This document shows positions 1 to 11,219 of a stretch of DNA of 64,000 nucleotides, piece by piece; within the stretch, counting starts at the first letter, position 1; every line of letters begins with the position of its first letter. Source of the DNA: Hyperoodon ampullatus (Eukaryota > Chordata > Mammalia > Artiodactyla > Ziphiidae); the NCBI GenBank assembly GCA_949752795.1, contig OX457071.1:74303983-74367982 (forward strand), written 5' to 3'. The notes beneath the pieces were generated by a model. The model ran no database searches and was not told the DNA's origin. It saw only the letters and a list, made by a program, of their open reading frames with translations. Made by a program: the position numbers and the translations under genes.

Positions 1-31
1 CATGAGCTAACAGACTATTTTGCTTGTCATT

Positions 32-34
<3 letters not shown>

Positions 35-74
<40 letters not shown>
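35..74. repeat. (AC)n microsatellite
   Basis: About 20 uninterrupted AC dinucleotides. Likely length-polymorphic. No function is visible. Confidence 0.97.
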
Positions 75-76
<2 letters not shown>

Positions 77-1770
77 AAACTGCTCCTGTCAGTGTCTACC
101 TAACAACTTATCTGGCAATGAGTAGATATAAGCTATCAAAAACTTTTCATTTAAAGCTGTTGCTATATATTCTATGAACAACAAAAAAATAGGTCTGATA
201 CCTTAAAACAAAAGGCCACCTGAACGTTCAAGTTTTATTTGTAGCATTCACATATCTATAATCTTTCAATTGTATAAAACTGAAAGAGAGCAAAGAGGTG
301 AAAAACTTTTAATTGTGTATAAAACCTATGATTTAACAAATTAACATTCTGAGTGGTTTGAAGCCAAGAGAAAAGGCACAATAAGACTACAGGAAAGGAG
401 GGAAGTACCCATAATTATCAGAACTAGACTAATCCCAAAATGTAAAGGTAATTTCCCACTTTGGGAAAAAAACAGCTTGGAGCTTTTCACCATTGAGTAT
501 GATGTTAGCTGTGGGCTTGTTATATGACTCTTATTATTTTGAGGTACTTTCCCTCTATACCCACTTTGTTGAGAGTTTTTATCATGAAAAAAAGGCTATA
601 TTTTGTCTAATGCTTTTTCTGCATCTATTAAGATGATCATATGATTTTTATCTTTCATTCTATTAACGTGGTGTATCATACTTACCGATTTCTGTATGAC
701 GAAGCATCTTTGCATGCCAGGGATATATTCCATTTGATCATGATGCATAAACCTTTTAATGTAATGCTGACTTGGGTTTGCAAATATTTTGTTGAAATTT
801 TTTGCATCTATGTTCATCAAACATTGAACTGTAGTTTTCCTTTCTTGTAGTGGCCTTATCTAGCTTTAGTACCAGGGTATGTTGGCCTCAAAAAATAAAT
901 TTAGCAGTGATCCTCTTCTCTTCAATTTTTTGAAAGAGTCTGAGAAGAATTGGTGTTAATTCTTCTTTACATGTTTAGCAGAATTCCATAAGGAAACCAT
1001 CTGGTCCTGGGCTTTTCTTTGTTGGGAGGTTTTCAATTACCGACTCAATCTCCTTACTCGTTTTGGCCTCTTCAGATTTTCTATTTCTTCATGATTCAGT
1101 CTTGGTAGGTTGTATGTTTCTAAGAATTCGTCCATTCTTCTAAGTTATCCAATTTGTTGGCTTGTAACTGTTCATAGTAGTCTCGTATGATCCTTTGTAT
1201 TTCCATGGTACCATTTGTAATATCTCCTCTTTCATTTCTGACATTATTTGAATAATCCCATCTCTTTTTTTCCTTAGTCTAGCTAAAGGTTTGTCATTTT
1301 TGTTTATGTTTCAAAAAACAGCTCTTAGTTTCACTGACCTTTTCTATCATCTTTCTAGTCTCTATTTCATTTATTTCTGCATTGATCTTTGGTATTTCCT
1401 TCTTTATGCTAACTTTGGGCTTAGTTTGTTCTTTTCCTAGTTCCTTGAGGTGTAAAGTGAAGTTGTTTATTTCAGATCTTTCTTGTTTCTTACTGTAGGT
1501 GTGTATCACTATAAACTTCCTTCATAGAGCTGTTTTTAATACATCCCATAAGTTTTGATATGTTGTATTTCCAGTTTTGTTTGTTTCAACGTATTTTCTT
1601 ATCTCCTTTTCAGTTTCTTCTCTGACCCATTGGTTATTCAAGAGTGTGTTAATTTCCACATTCTGTGAATTCTGCGGGTTTCTTCCCGTTACTGATTTCT
1701 AGTTTCATACCACTGTGGTCAGAAAAGTCAGGTGATACGATTTCAATCTTCTTAAATTTGCTAAAACCTT

Positions 1771-1883
1771 TTCTTTTTTTTTGTAGTGAAGCAAGTAAAG
1801 TGTTTATTAGGAGGAAAAAGAGTACAATACCTGTGGATAGACACACAGGCAGGCTCAGAGAGGGAGTCACGCCCTTGTGGTAG
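1771..1883 (-). mobile_element. Retroposed LTR-like fragment with poly(A)
   Basis: A segment of about 113 bp interrupts the L1 ORF2 sequence. On the minus strand it ends with a polyadenylation signal (AATAAA, complement of 1803-1808), a short spacer and an A-run. Near-identical flanks ttgctaaaacct (from 1758) and ttgctaatacct (from 1884) look like a target-site duplication. The sequence resembles the R/U5 part of a retroviral LTR, but I cannot name the family. Confidence 0.6.
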
Positions 1884-2361
1884 TTGCTAATACCTGTTTT
1901 GTAGCTTGACATATGATCTATCCTGGAGAATGTTCCATGTGTGCTTGAGAAGAATGTATATTCTGCTGCTGTTTGATGGAATGTTATATATATATATATG
2001 TCTGTTAGGTTCATTTGGTCTAAAGTATGGTTCAAGTCCAATCATTCCTTACTGATTTCTGCCTGGGTGATCTAGTCATTGTTGAAAGTGGGTTACTGAA
2101 GTCCCTTACCATATTGTATCATATTTCCCCCTTTGTATCTGTTAGTTTACACTTAATATATTTGGGTACTCCAACGTTGGGGGGTATATATTTATGATTG
2201 TTATATTATTCTCTTGGTGAAATAATCCCTTTATCATTGGCATTTAAAGAATCTCTTGCTACATGTTTCGAGTTAAAGTCTGTCTTATCTGACATAAGTA
2301 TAGCTACTCCTGCTCTCTTTTGGTTTCCACTTGCACGGAGTATCTTTTTCCATCCTTTCAC

Positions 2362-2566
2362 TTTTTTTTTTTTTGCAGTACGTGGGCCTCTCACTGTTGT
2401 GGCCTCTCCCATTGCGGAGCACAGGCTCCGGACGTGCAGGCTCAGTGGCCATGGCTCACGGGCCCAGCCGCTCCGTGGCATGTGGGATCTTCCCGGACCA
2501 GGGCACGAACCCGTGTCCCCTGCATTGGCAGGTGGACTCTCAACCACTGCGCCACCAGGGAAGCCC
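2362..2566 (-). mobile_element. CHR-type SINE, short GC-rich form
   Basis: Minus-strand copy with its poly(A) tail as the T-run at 2362-2374. It contains the tRNA-derived head (rc of ggcttccctggtggcgcagtgg) and ends at the 3' gtactgca/A-tail junction. Flanks tcctttcacttt occur on both sides, giving a target-site duplication inside the older L1. Confidence 0.95.
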
Positions 2567-3267
2567 TTCGTCCTTTCACTTTGGGCCTATGTGTGTCCCT
2601 TGACACTAAAGGGAGTTTCTTATAGGCAACATATAGTTGGGTCTTGTTTTTTAATTTATTCAGTTACTCTATGTCTTTTGATTGGAGATTTTAACCCACT
2701 CACATTTAGAGTAATTATTGATAGATAAGGACTCACTAATGTCACCTTAATAACTGTTTTCTGGCTTATTGGTAATTCCCATATTCCTTTCAACCTCTCT
2801 TGCCGACTTCCTTAATGAATCAATGATTTTCTGCAGTGGCATGTGTTGATTTCCTTCTCTTTACCTTTTGTGTATCAACGGTAGGTTTTTGCTTTGTGGT
2901 TAACATGAGGATTATAACAAAGATCTTAGAGATATAACTGTCTACTTTATGCTGATAACTTCAATTGCATACAAATTGAAAGTAATATGCCCACGTCTAC
3001 AAAAGGTAAGAAGGATCAAAACAAGATGAACACAGAAGCACCAGAGCATACAAAGAGGGTTAGAGGTTAGAAAGGAGAAGGGACACCTTCAGGGAAAAGT
3101 GACAAATACTTGCTGTCACAGGACCTGGAACAGTATATATGCAGTTGACACTGTTGGTTACTTACCCAGTATCCATTCCTCCTGATTCCTTCTTACAGAA
3201 TGCTGTTTTGTTCAGGTTTATTTACTTTTCCTTAATGTAACTATGTGCCTCAAAAGAAGATGAGCCC

Positions 3268-3651
3268 TGGGGATTCCCTGCTAGCGCAGTGGTTAAGAAT
3301 CCGCCCGCCAATGCAGGCAACACAGGTTTGATCCCTGGTCCAGGAAGATTCCACATGCCGCGGAGCAACTAAGCCCATGCGCCACAACTACTGAGCCTGC
3401 GCTCTAGAGCCCGTGCGCCACAGCTACTGAAGCCCATGCGCCTAGATCCCATGCTCCGCAACAAGAGAAGCCACCACAATGAGAAGCCCACGCACTGCCA
3501 AGAAGAGCAGCCCCTGCTCGCCGCAACTAGAAGAAAGCCTGTGCACAGCACCGAAGACCCAACGCAGCCAAAAACAACTAAATAAAACATTTTTTTTTTA
3601 AAGGAGGAAGACAGGATTGGTGCACTATATTTCAAAAAAAAAAAAAAAAAA
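3268..3651 (+). mobile_element. CHR-type SINE, long form, with extra 3' segment
   Basis: The long-form SINE runs from 3268 to its usual end (cccaacgcagcc, then an aaataaaa tail) near 3590. Before the final A-run (3634-3651) there is a T-run and about 35 bp of non-SINE sequence. The perfect 12-bp duplication aagatgagccct lies at 3257-3268 and 3652-3663, so the extra segment was part of the insertion. This looks like a SINE 3' transduction (see findings). Confidence 0.88.
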
Positions 3652-3663
3652 AAGATGAGCCCT

Positions 3664-4639
3664 CCCTAGCCCCCAGATGGGCCAGAATGGTCCAACAGTG
3701 ATTTTACTTCCCTTGCCTATGATTAGTTCAGAGACAGGTTATGAACCAATTCTGGCCAATGAGTCATGTGAAGACTGCTGGGTGGCTTCCCTGAGACGGA
3801 GGGGCCGGGGTGTGACTTGATCATCAAAGAGCCTCTGGAAGAGAGAATCTCTCTCTTAGGAAGCAGAGCCCCACGTGCCTGTGGTAACTATTTTACCTGC
3901 ATGAGAGGATCTGCCTCAGGATGAAGCTAATGCTGAAGACGACAGGACAGAGAGGGAAGGAGCCTAGCATCTCAATGACAACAATGAGGTGCTGCGCCTG
4001 CAGAAGAGTGGCTGGAGGCTGCCTTAAATCTTGATTTAAGGGTTTTGTAAGATATCGAAACTTCCTTACTTAAAAATCATTTTGAGATAGAATTTTCTAT
4101 TATTTGAAGCCAAATGAATTGTAATAGAAGAAAGGGCAAAGAGGAGAACAAGAACAGAAAGCCACAGTAAAGAACAAAAAAAATGTGAGGTAGCTCTTTA
4201 ACAAGATCTAAGGTGAAAAGAAGGCAGGATGAGAAAATCTCTGCTGGGTGGCCCCCTTTTTTCCAATAAAATATAGATAGAAAGTTTGTTTTCAATTATT
4301 CAACTGTTTTAATGCATATCTATTATTTGCTAGATCCTATTCCAGATGTTAACATCAGCAGTCCACAAGGCACCAGGTTCCCTGAGGCAAGAAGGAACTT
4401 GGTGCTTAGGAGGGGCTGAAATTCGTCAGGAACAGGGAAGGGAATGATGAGAGGTGACAATGAAGGTGAAGCCCAATCACCCAGGACAGGGAGGGCATGT
4501 GGAAGACTGTGAGTCATCACAAAATGCAATGAGAAGCCAATGAAGAGACATGATCAAAGTGACATTTTAAGAAGATCACACCAGCTGTTCTGTGGGGAAA
4601 ACTGAAAATGAGGGAAATATCATGGACAGAACAGGTTAA
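3664..4639. other. Intronic stretch, no confident feature
   Basis: No gene or confidently named repeat is seen. The part at about 4340-4570 has the look of an ancient repeat (phrases on losses, gains and body of an old LINE/L2-like element), but it is too diverged to name. Confidence 0.5.
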
Positions 4640-4930
4640 AAACCTATGGCTCACAAATACTGTAAGTCCACTTACATGAGGTACTAGAGACAAAAAATGA
4701 AACAGTGGTCTTCAGGGGCTGGGGGAGGGGGAATGGGGCCTTAGTGCTTAATGGGGACAGAGTTTCAGTTTTTGCAAGATGAAAAGAATTATTTGGACAG
4801 ATACAGGGTAAGTACCATTCAATACCCTTTACATGAAGTTTAAACACATGCACAGCACTACTTAACATACATGTGGTATGGAGGGATAAAGGCATCCATA
4901 GCAATTTTAACAGCAGCATGTTGGTTACTT
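4640..4930 (+). mobile_element. L1M 3'-end fragment
   Basis: Contains the characteristic old-L1 3' phrase caggggctgggggaggggg...ttaatggggacagagtttcagttttgcaagatgaaaag. Diverged and truncated. Sense orientation. Confidence 0.75.
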
Positions 4931-4964
4931 CTAGGGTGAGAGATGTAAATTTGATCAGGGAGGG

Positions 4965-5507
4965 TGTATTAGCTTCTTATTGCTGCTCTAACAAGTTACT
5001 GCAAACTTGGCTTAAAATAACACAAATGTATTATATTACAGAGCGGTAGGTTGCAAGTCCAACATGGGTCTCAGTGAGCTAAGATGAAGAGTGCCAGCAG
5101 GCTGCACTCTTTTTTGGAGGCCCTGGGTAAGAATCAGTTTCCTGCCCTTTCCAACTTATAGAGGCAACCACCACATTCCTTTGCTCATGGGCTTCTTCCT
5201 CCATCTTCAAAGCAAGAAACAATGGGTGAAGTCCTTCTCATATCACGCCACTCTGACCTGGCTTCTGCTGTCACATCTCTTCTAACACTTCTATTTCCCT
5301 CTTCCACTTTTAAGTGTCCTTGTGATTACACTGGGCCCACTCAGTTAATCCAGAATAATCTTCCTATTTTAAGGTCAACTGATAAGAAACCTTAATGCCA
5401 TCTGCAAATTTAATTTCCCTCTGCCAGTTAACAGAACATATTCAAAGGCTCTGGGGCTTAGGACATGGACATCTTCTGTGGGGGTGAGCATTACTCTCCC
5501 TCCTACA
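4965..5507 (-). mobile_element. MaLR/MLT1-type LTR
   Basis: The plus-strand ends are tgtattagcttcttattgctgctctaac and ctccctcctaca. On the minus strand this is an LTR with TG...CA termini and the old-MaLR phrase on fractions aligned around gatgtccatgtcctaa. The flanks gaggg and aaggg are a plausible diverged 5-bp duplication. Old and diverged. Sub-family not assigned. Confidence 0.7.
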
Positions 5508-5771
5508 AAGGGCACACAAGGAGCTTTAATTTTCTAATGTTTTATTCCTTAAGTAGAAAAATAAAGGTGTTCATTATGTTTTTTATTATGTCTCTTTATA
5601 TGCCTCAAATACGTTTAAAGGCTTCTGATGTGAGGTTTTCTTTCAAGACAAATTTTTCAAACGTTCATAGAGCCTTAAATCTTGATGAGATCACTCAGGA
5701 GCAGTAAGGGGGAAAGGGAAGGAAGTACAGAAGGATCAAGGCCTTGGCCCTGCTTCAACCTGAACAGATCC
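5508..5771. other. Intronic stretch, nothing recognised
   Basis: AT-rich sequence without gene, SINE or clear LINE similarity. Confidence 0.5.
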
Positions 5772-5957
5772 TCCGGGCCTCTCACTGTCGTGGCCTCTCC
5801 CGTTGCGGAGCACAGGCTCCGGACGCGCAGGCTCAGCGGCCATGGCTCACGGGCCCAGCCGCTCCGTGGCATGTGGGATCTTCCCGGACCGGGGCACGAA
5901 CCCGTGTCCCCTGCATCGGCAGGCGGACTCTCAACCACTGCGCCACCAGGGAAGCCC
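5772..5957 (-). mobile_element. CHR-type SINE, short form, lacking tail
   Basis: Minus-strand short-form SINE from ccgggcctctcactg to accagggaagccc. The 3' terminal gcggtacgc and the A-tail are missing, and I found no target-site duplication. A deletion after insertion is the simplest explanation. Confidence 0.93.
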
Positions 5958-6179
5958 ATGCACTTTTGATTGACACCCTAAAGAGCAGTACTCTAAGAAA
6001 CAAGAACTTTACTGACTCTCATGAGGACTGCAGCTCAGCTTCAAATATCAAAGCTTGAAAACAGATTAATGTAGTCCCAGATTGCTAGCTCTTTCAGGCA
6101 CCAGATAAAGGTGCTCATTGTTAGAAGATACTATCTCCTAGGCATAAAGTTATTTCGACAGAAAACTTTCAAACACAAT

Positions 6180-7480
6180 GTCTAAAACACAATTAAAAAT
6201 AACCAAGCACACGAGGAGACAAAACAAGTAGCAGAAACTGTAAACAAACAATAGAAATAGACTCGTAAGGGCTAACTAAGCATATAATATTCAAGATGAT
6301 AAAACACTGAGAATTCTGACAGTTTCAAATACCCAAGAAAAGGACACAACAGATTTTTGAGAAAAAAAAAATTCTAAAACTGAAAAAATAACTGCATTTA
6401 ATAAGACAATGGATGAACTTAAAAACAGAAGAAGTACAGCAGAACAGATTATTAATGTACTGGAAGCTATATCATAAGAAAATATTCAAAATAAAGAATA
6501 GAATGACAAAATGATGAAAACCATGAAGAAGAAAATAAGAGACATAAGTAATACAGATGAGAAGGGCTAGCATGCATGTAATTGGATCCCATCAAGAGAA
6601 GAGAAAGAAACAAAAGAGACAGAGGGCACAACCAATATTTAAAAAGACAATGGCTGAGAATTTTTCAAAACTAATGACAACAAATTACAGATTCAAGAAG
6701 CATTACGAATCATAGCAGCCTAAGTAAAAAGGGTGATCTTCAGGTAGAGAAAATGATCCAAAAGGAAGCATGATAATGCAGACACATTACCTGCAAAGGA
6801 ACAGTTCATTAGACTAACAGCTGATTTCTTGACAGAATCAACACAAAACAGAAGAGTAACAATATCTTAAAACACTGAAAGCAAAAAATTGCTAATCTAG
6901 AATTCTACACCCAGTAAAATGGTGGCATTTTCAGACAAACTAAAAGAGAGAATTTGCTAAAAGTACCACAGTAAACAAAATACTACGGAGTGTTCTTCAG
7001 GTAGAAAGAAAATGATCCAAAAAGGAAGCACAATAATGCAGGAAGGAATAAGAAATGGAAAAAATGGTTGTAATTCTAAAGGACTATTAACTGTATACAA
7101 CAATGGTAATATCTTGTAGAGTATAAACTTACAGAATTAAAAGATACAACACTGTCATATTAAGTCAGGGATGGAGGGAGTAAATGGGGTTGAAGTGCTC
7201 TAATATTCTTGTACTATTTGGGAAAAGAGTAAATGCACCAATTAATATTACACATGGTTAAGTCAAAGATGCATCTTTTAATATCTAGAATAACCATTCA
7301 AGGAATAGCAGGAGGTTAGAACTTCCACGTTAATAAATGAGTCTCAAAGACACTTGTAGATACTATAATTAGAAAGGACAATGGAAAACCCATAGTTCTG
7401 CCACTGTTAAGAAAGTGAAGGATTAAAAAAAAAGTGGGTGATCAAGGAAGGGGATATGATGGATAATGTCCCATTTTATC
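6180..7480 (+). mobile_element. Old L1 remnant, ORF1/5' part type, plus strand
   Basis: Degenerate L1-like sequence, including the phrases gaattctacacccagtaaaatg...ttttcagacaaac and gttcttcaggtagaaagaaaatgatcc. Full of stops. A partial internal duplication is present (6735-6780 resembles 6998-7043). Exact ends are uncertain. Confidence 0.7.
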
Positions 7481-8500
7481 CTTAAACTCACAAGGAGAAA
7501 TTTCTCTAAATATTAAAGGGCTACCTTGCGAAATCTGTATTACTGCTAGTGCTGTAACAATCTTAATTAAACCCCACCACTATTACGGAGCCTCTCCCTT
7601 GGAGCTGACAACCAACTTCAGTGGTGGCTCCTCTAATAACCTTCAGACATTCCCACGTACTGCCCTCAACTCACTGGCAGGCTTTTAACAGGAACACTTT
7701 TTTTCTCCTATATGATACCACTCCAGGGAATTTAACAGGGAGAAATCTACTGATAAAAGGAATTACCAGATTAAATGTTCTCCTAATGGCCCATTCCTTG
7801 AAATCCTCAGGTCTTCCTAACCAATAATCAGGTCATAGCTAATTTACTGGTGTCTCCTTATTAAAACCAAGCCCAAATTGAACACTGTTAGGAGTTTGAC
7901 TTTTTGTGGGGGAAAAAAAAAAAGTCTACTGATATTGGCAGCTTTATTAGGGCTAAACCCATCAAGGCCTAGATTACCTCTTCCAAACATCTACCCAAAT
8001 TTAGACAATACTCTCTAAAAGCAGAAGCTAAAAGGACTAACATCAACAACTGAAAACCTTACAAAGAACTAATACCTCACACTAATCCTTGTAATACTCC
8101 CATCTTCGTGATTTAGAACAAAAACAAAAACACAATGGAAAGGGATATAAATTTATTCACGATCTCAGGGCCACAAATAGGATAATTCATTTCCCCTCCC
8201 CTCTCACTTTCCTACAGAACCAAACCAAAATATTATCTTCACTGCCTCCTGAAGCTGTATATTTCACACTTGTAGATCTGTGTCTTTCTATAGTGTTCCT
8301 TTAGATCAAAATAGTCAACATTTGTTTGCCTTGGGAAAATCAACAATACACCTGGATAGTTACGCCCCAAGAGTTCACAGAGGCATCCTCCAATTTTTCA
8401 GCAAGTCCTCAACCAGTACCTCAAGGATCTTAAATTTGCATGGGCTTCTACTCTAGTCTAATATGTGACTGATCTTTCGTTGTGTTCAAAAAGTGAGGTA

Positions 8501-8704
8501 GAGGACTTCCCTGGTGGACTCTGCACTCGCAATGCAGGGGGCCTGGGTTCGATCCCTGGTCAGGGAACTAGATCCCACATGCGTGCCGCAACTAAGAGTT
8601 CACATGCCGCAACTAAAGATCCCGCATGCCACAACAAAGATCCTGTGTGCCACAACTAAGACCTGGTGCAGCCTAAAGAAATAAATATTAAAAAAAAAAA
8701 AAAG
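8501..8704 (+). mobile_element. CHR-type SINE, older form
   Basis: Starts gaggacttccctggtggactctgcac, has the B box ggttcgatccc and ends in an A-run. It carries an internal series of atgccgcaactaa repeats. The 8-bp duplication gtgaggta flanks it (8493-8500 and 8705-8712). It sits inside the retroviral RT-like remnant. Confidence 0.93.
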
Positions 8705-9420
8705 GTGAGGTAAGATCTAAGATTGATCACGTTTTTCTATTTTAGTTCAGAAAGGACATAAGATTTCCAAAGAGAAGTTATGACATTATTAAAGTATACT
8801 AACTAATACACGATATATCCTACAGAGGTAGATCCCTTACTATTGACAAATTACAAATTGTTCAAAACTTTCCAAGGCATGTAACTAAGAGACAATTACA
8901 AAGACTCCTAGATCTCACTGACTACTGCAGGCAAAGGGTTCCCATTTTCCTATAATTGTATGATTATTAAATGATTTAACCAAGTCCTCAATGATTACAG
9001 CTCTTCCCTGGAAACCTAAACATGAACAGATCTTTTGCAATTTAAAATGAGCACTTCAGCAACTTTCTACTCTGAGATTACCTAACCATCATAAACTTTT
9101 CTACCAATTCATCCATGAGAGATCTGAACAAGCCCTCAGTGTACTGACTTAACTTCATGGGGGTCATAAGAGATCAAGAGGTTACTAAAATTTCTCTTGA
9201 CCCAGTGGCAAAAGACTACCCAATCTGTGTAAGAATAGCCACAGTAGTCAAAGTCTTCTGTCCACTTTGTTTGAGGATCTTCTTTCAACTCCAAGGTCCT
9301 CCTGCTGCACAATCTTTATTGCTCACTGGAAAGACAGAGTACGTCTCAGCAAGAGGCTAAGCTCATATAAAATCCTATTACTTTATCCCTCACACATTTC
9401 CATTCATTGTTGTAATACTT

Positions 9421-9617
9421 CAAGGGTCAGCAAACTATGGTCCGTGGGCCAAATTCAGCCCCAAAGCCTGTTTTCACACTGCCCATGAGCTAAGAATGTT
9501 TTTTTATATTGTTAAAGGATTCTTTAAAAAAAATAAAGAATGCACAACAGAGACTGCTATGTGGCCCACAAAGCCGAAAACATTTACTGTCTGGCAGAAA
9601 AAGTTTGTTGATCCTTG
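9421..9617. mobile_element. Non-autonomous hAT-type DNA element
   Basis: Imperfect terminal inverted repeats: caagggtcagcaaact at the left and the complement of agtttgttgatccttg at the right. The interior phrases on gtccgtgggccaaattcagcc and tatgtggcccacaaagcc are those of a common mammalian hAT family. The target-site duplication is unclear. It is inserted in the retroviral pol remnant. Confidence 0.8.
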
Positions 9618-10319
9618 CTACTCTTCCATTCCATAAAAAAGGGGAAATTAGTCTCTGTTGGCAAACTGTGCCCCAAATAGACTTAACAGAAACTCTTCTA
9701 GAAAATTCAGACTTAATCTTCATTGTTGATGGGTCACACATTATGAATGAAACAAGAAAATATGAGGCAGAATATGCTGGGACAGATCTCATCTCACCGC
9801 CTAGAATGTGACCCCTTGCTACAGGCAAGATATGCCCAGATGACAGAAGTCAAAGCATTCACCAGAAGTTGCCAGTTAGCTAGGTGGTGAGCCAGAGATA
9901 AAAGGATTAATATATATAAATTGAGAGTGGATATGCTTTTGGGTAGTCCATAATTTTGTAATGCCTTGGAAACAATGAGGATTCTTGATTTAGACATTAA
10001 TGCTTCCTAAAACGATAACCATTATAAAGATAGAAGCCCATTAAACAAAGAGAGATAACACAAAGGTAGAAGAAAATGTCCCGGCTGATCATTATGGCAG
10101 ACAGGCACCCCTCACTAGGATCCTAGCCCTCATGACAGGATAAGACTAAATCTTTAAAGAGGTTCAAAGAGGCTAGTACAGAATGCCAGTGGTTATCTCC
10201 AAAGTTGGAAAAGGAAGGGGTATTGGGAGAAGCCTGGGTGCAAATTACCCAAGTTAACCTCTGAGGCTCTCAGGACAGTCTGTGGCATCAGAGGTCCTCA
10301 AATGGAACCTGTGAAAATT

Positions 10320-10560
10320 TTTTGCAATACATAAATATTCAACAAAGGTCAGGAATTCCTACAAGTCAGTAAGGAAAAGGTAGACAAACCAGTAGAAAAA
10401 CAAGTAAAAGATCTGAATGAGATTTCACAAAAGAAGATATTCAAGTGGCCATTAAGCATATGAAAAGGTGCTCACATTCACCAGTTATCAGTTAAAAAAA
10501 AAAAAATCACACTGAGGTACCACTACATGCCACCAGTGGCTCAATGGCTTAACTTATAGA
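10320..10560 (+). mobile_element. L1 fragment
   Basis: Contains the ORF2-3' type phrase acaaaagaagatattcaagtggccattaagcatatgaaaaggtgctc. Short and diverged. Confidence 0.8.
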
Positions 10561-10775
10561 CAGATAACACCAGGTTCCTACAGGAACCACTTTTAACTAC
10601 TCACTCTTACAGAACCATGGGACCTGTATAGTTGCTAGTGCCCCCATCTTACTGTTACCAAAGCTTTATCAATGCAGTCTTCTGAGGCACTCAGGGCTCA
10701 GCTGCTAATGAGAACAGGAGCTCCAAGGAGAAACAGGTGAAACATTCATAAAGTAACACAGTCATTCAAGGTTAC

Positions 10776-10993
10776 TTTTTTTTTTTTTTTTTTTTTTTTT
10801 TGCGGTACGCGGGCCTCTCACTGTTGTGGCCTCTCCCGTTGAGGAGCACAGACTCCGGACGCGCAGGCTCAGCGGCCATGGCTCACGGGCCCAGCCGCTC
10901 CGCAGCATGTGGGATCTTCCCGGACCGGGGCACGAACCCGTGTCCCCTGCATCGGCAGGCGGACTCTCAACCACTGCGCCACCAGGGAAGCCC
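10776..10993 (-). mobile_element. CHR-type SINE, short GC-rich form
   Basis: T-run of 26 bases (A-tail) followed by gcggtacgcgggcctctc and a full short-form body. Flanks tcaaggttactttt / tcaaagttactttt are the target-site duplication. The long pure tail suggests a relatively young copy. Confidence 0.97.
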
Positions 10994-11219
10994 TCAAAGT
11001 TACTTTTAGCGCTACTTTTGTTATATTATAGGTTTCAAAGGAATATTTGCAAGTTTAAAACCACCATTTATAAAAATCATCCCTATAAATTATAAAATAA
11101 TTTATAAAAATATTTATAAAAATAATCTCACTGAAAGATTTACGTTTAACAAACTGTCATATACAGCTACATAGAATTATGATGCAGTCATTAAAAATCA
11201 TGCTTTTGTGAAAATTAAT

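Larger units (their letters stand above)
476..2990 (-). mobile_element. L1 LINE remnant, ORF2 region, minus strand
   Basis: Minus-strand translation gives broken pieces of L1 ORF2 in the expected order from right to left. The endonuclease part lies at about 2040-2900 and 1650-2041 (motif HGTFSRIDHM), the region between endonuclease and reverse transcriptase at 1294-1509, and the start of the reverse transcriptase at 596-820 ([18 protein letters not shown]). Frames are interrupted by stops, so it is dead. The element's 3' end is missing at the left edge. Two later insertions split it: a retroposed LTR-like fragment (1771-1883) and a SINE (2362-2566). Confidence 0.9.
7690..10310 (+). pseudogene. 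Endogenous retrovirus pol remnant (broken)
   Basis: The plus-strand translation shows scattered pieces of a class-I-like retroviral pol in the correct order. A protease C-terminal-like stretch lies near 7735-7760 and reverse-transcriptase-like sequence at about 8080-8490. Further on are a connection/RNase H region at 9120-9235 and an RNase H domain from about 9690 (motif FIVDGS) to 10080. Possible integrase N-terminal sequence runs to about 10310. Stops and frameshifts are frequent in every domain, so it cannot make a working enzyme. It is interrupted by a SINE (8501-8704) and a hAT element (9421-9617). No 5' LTR, gag or env was recognised. It lies antisense in CDK8 intron 1. Confidence 0.75.

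Noticed and set aside
2198..2728. 176-codon frame, and about ten similar peptides elsewhere containing PCPGPGRSH/CPLHRQADS-like strings
   Set aside because: These are translations of the CHR SINE body in various frames, repeated wherever a copy sits.
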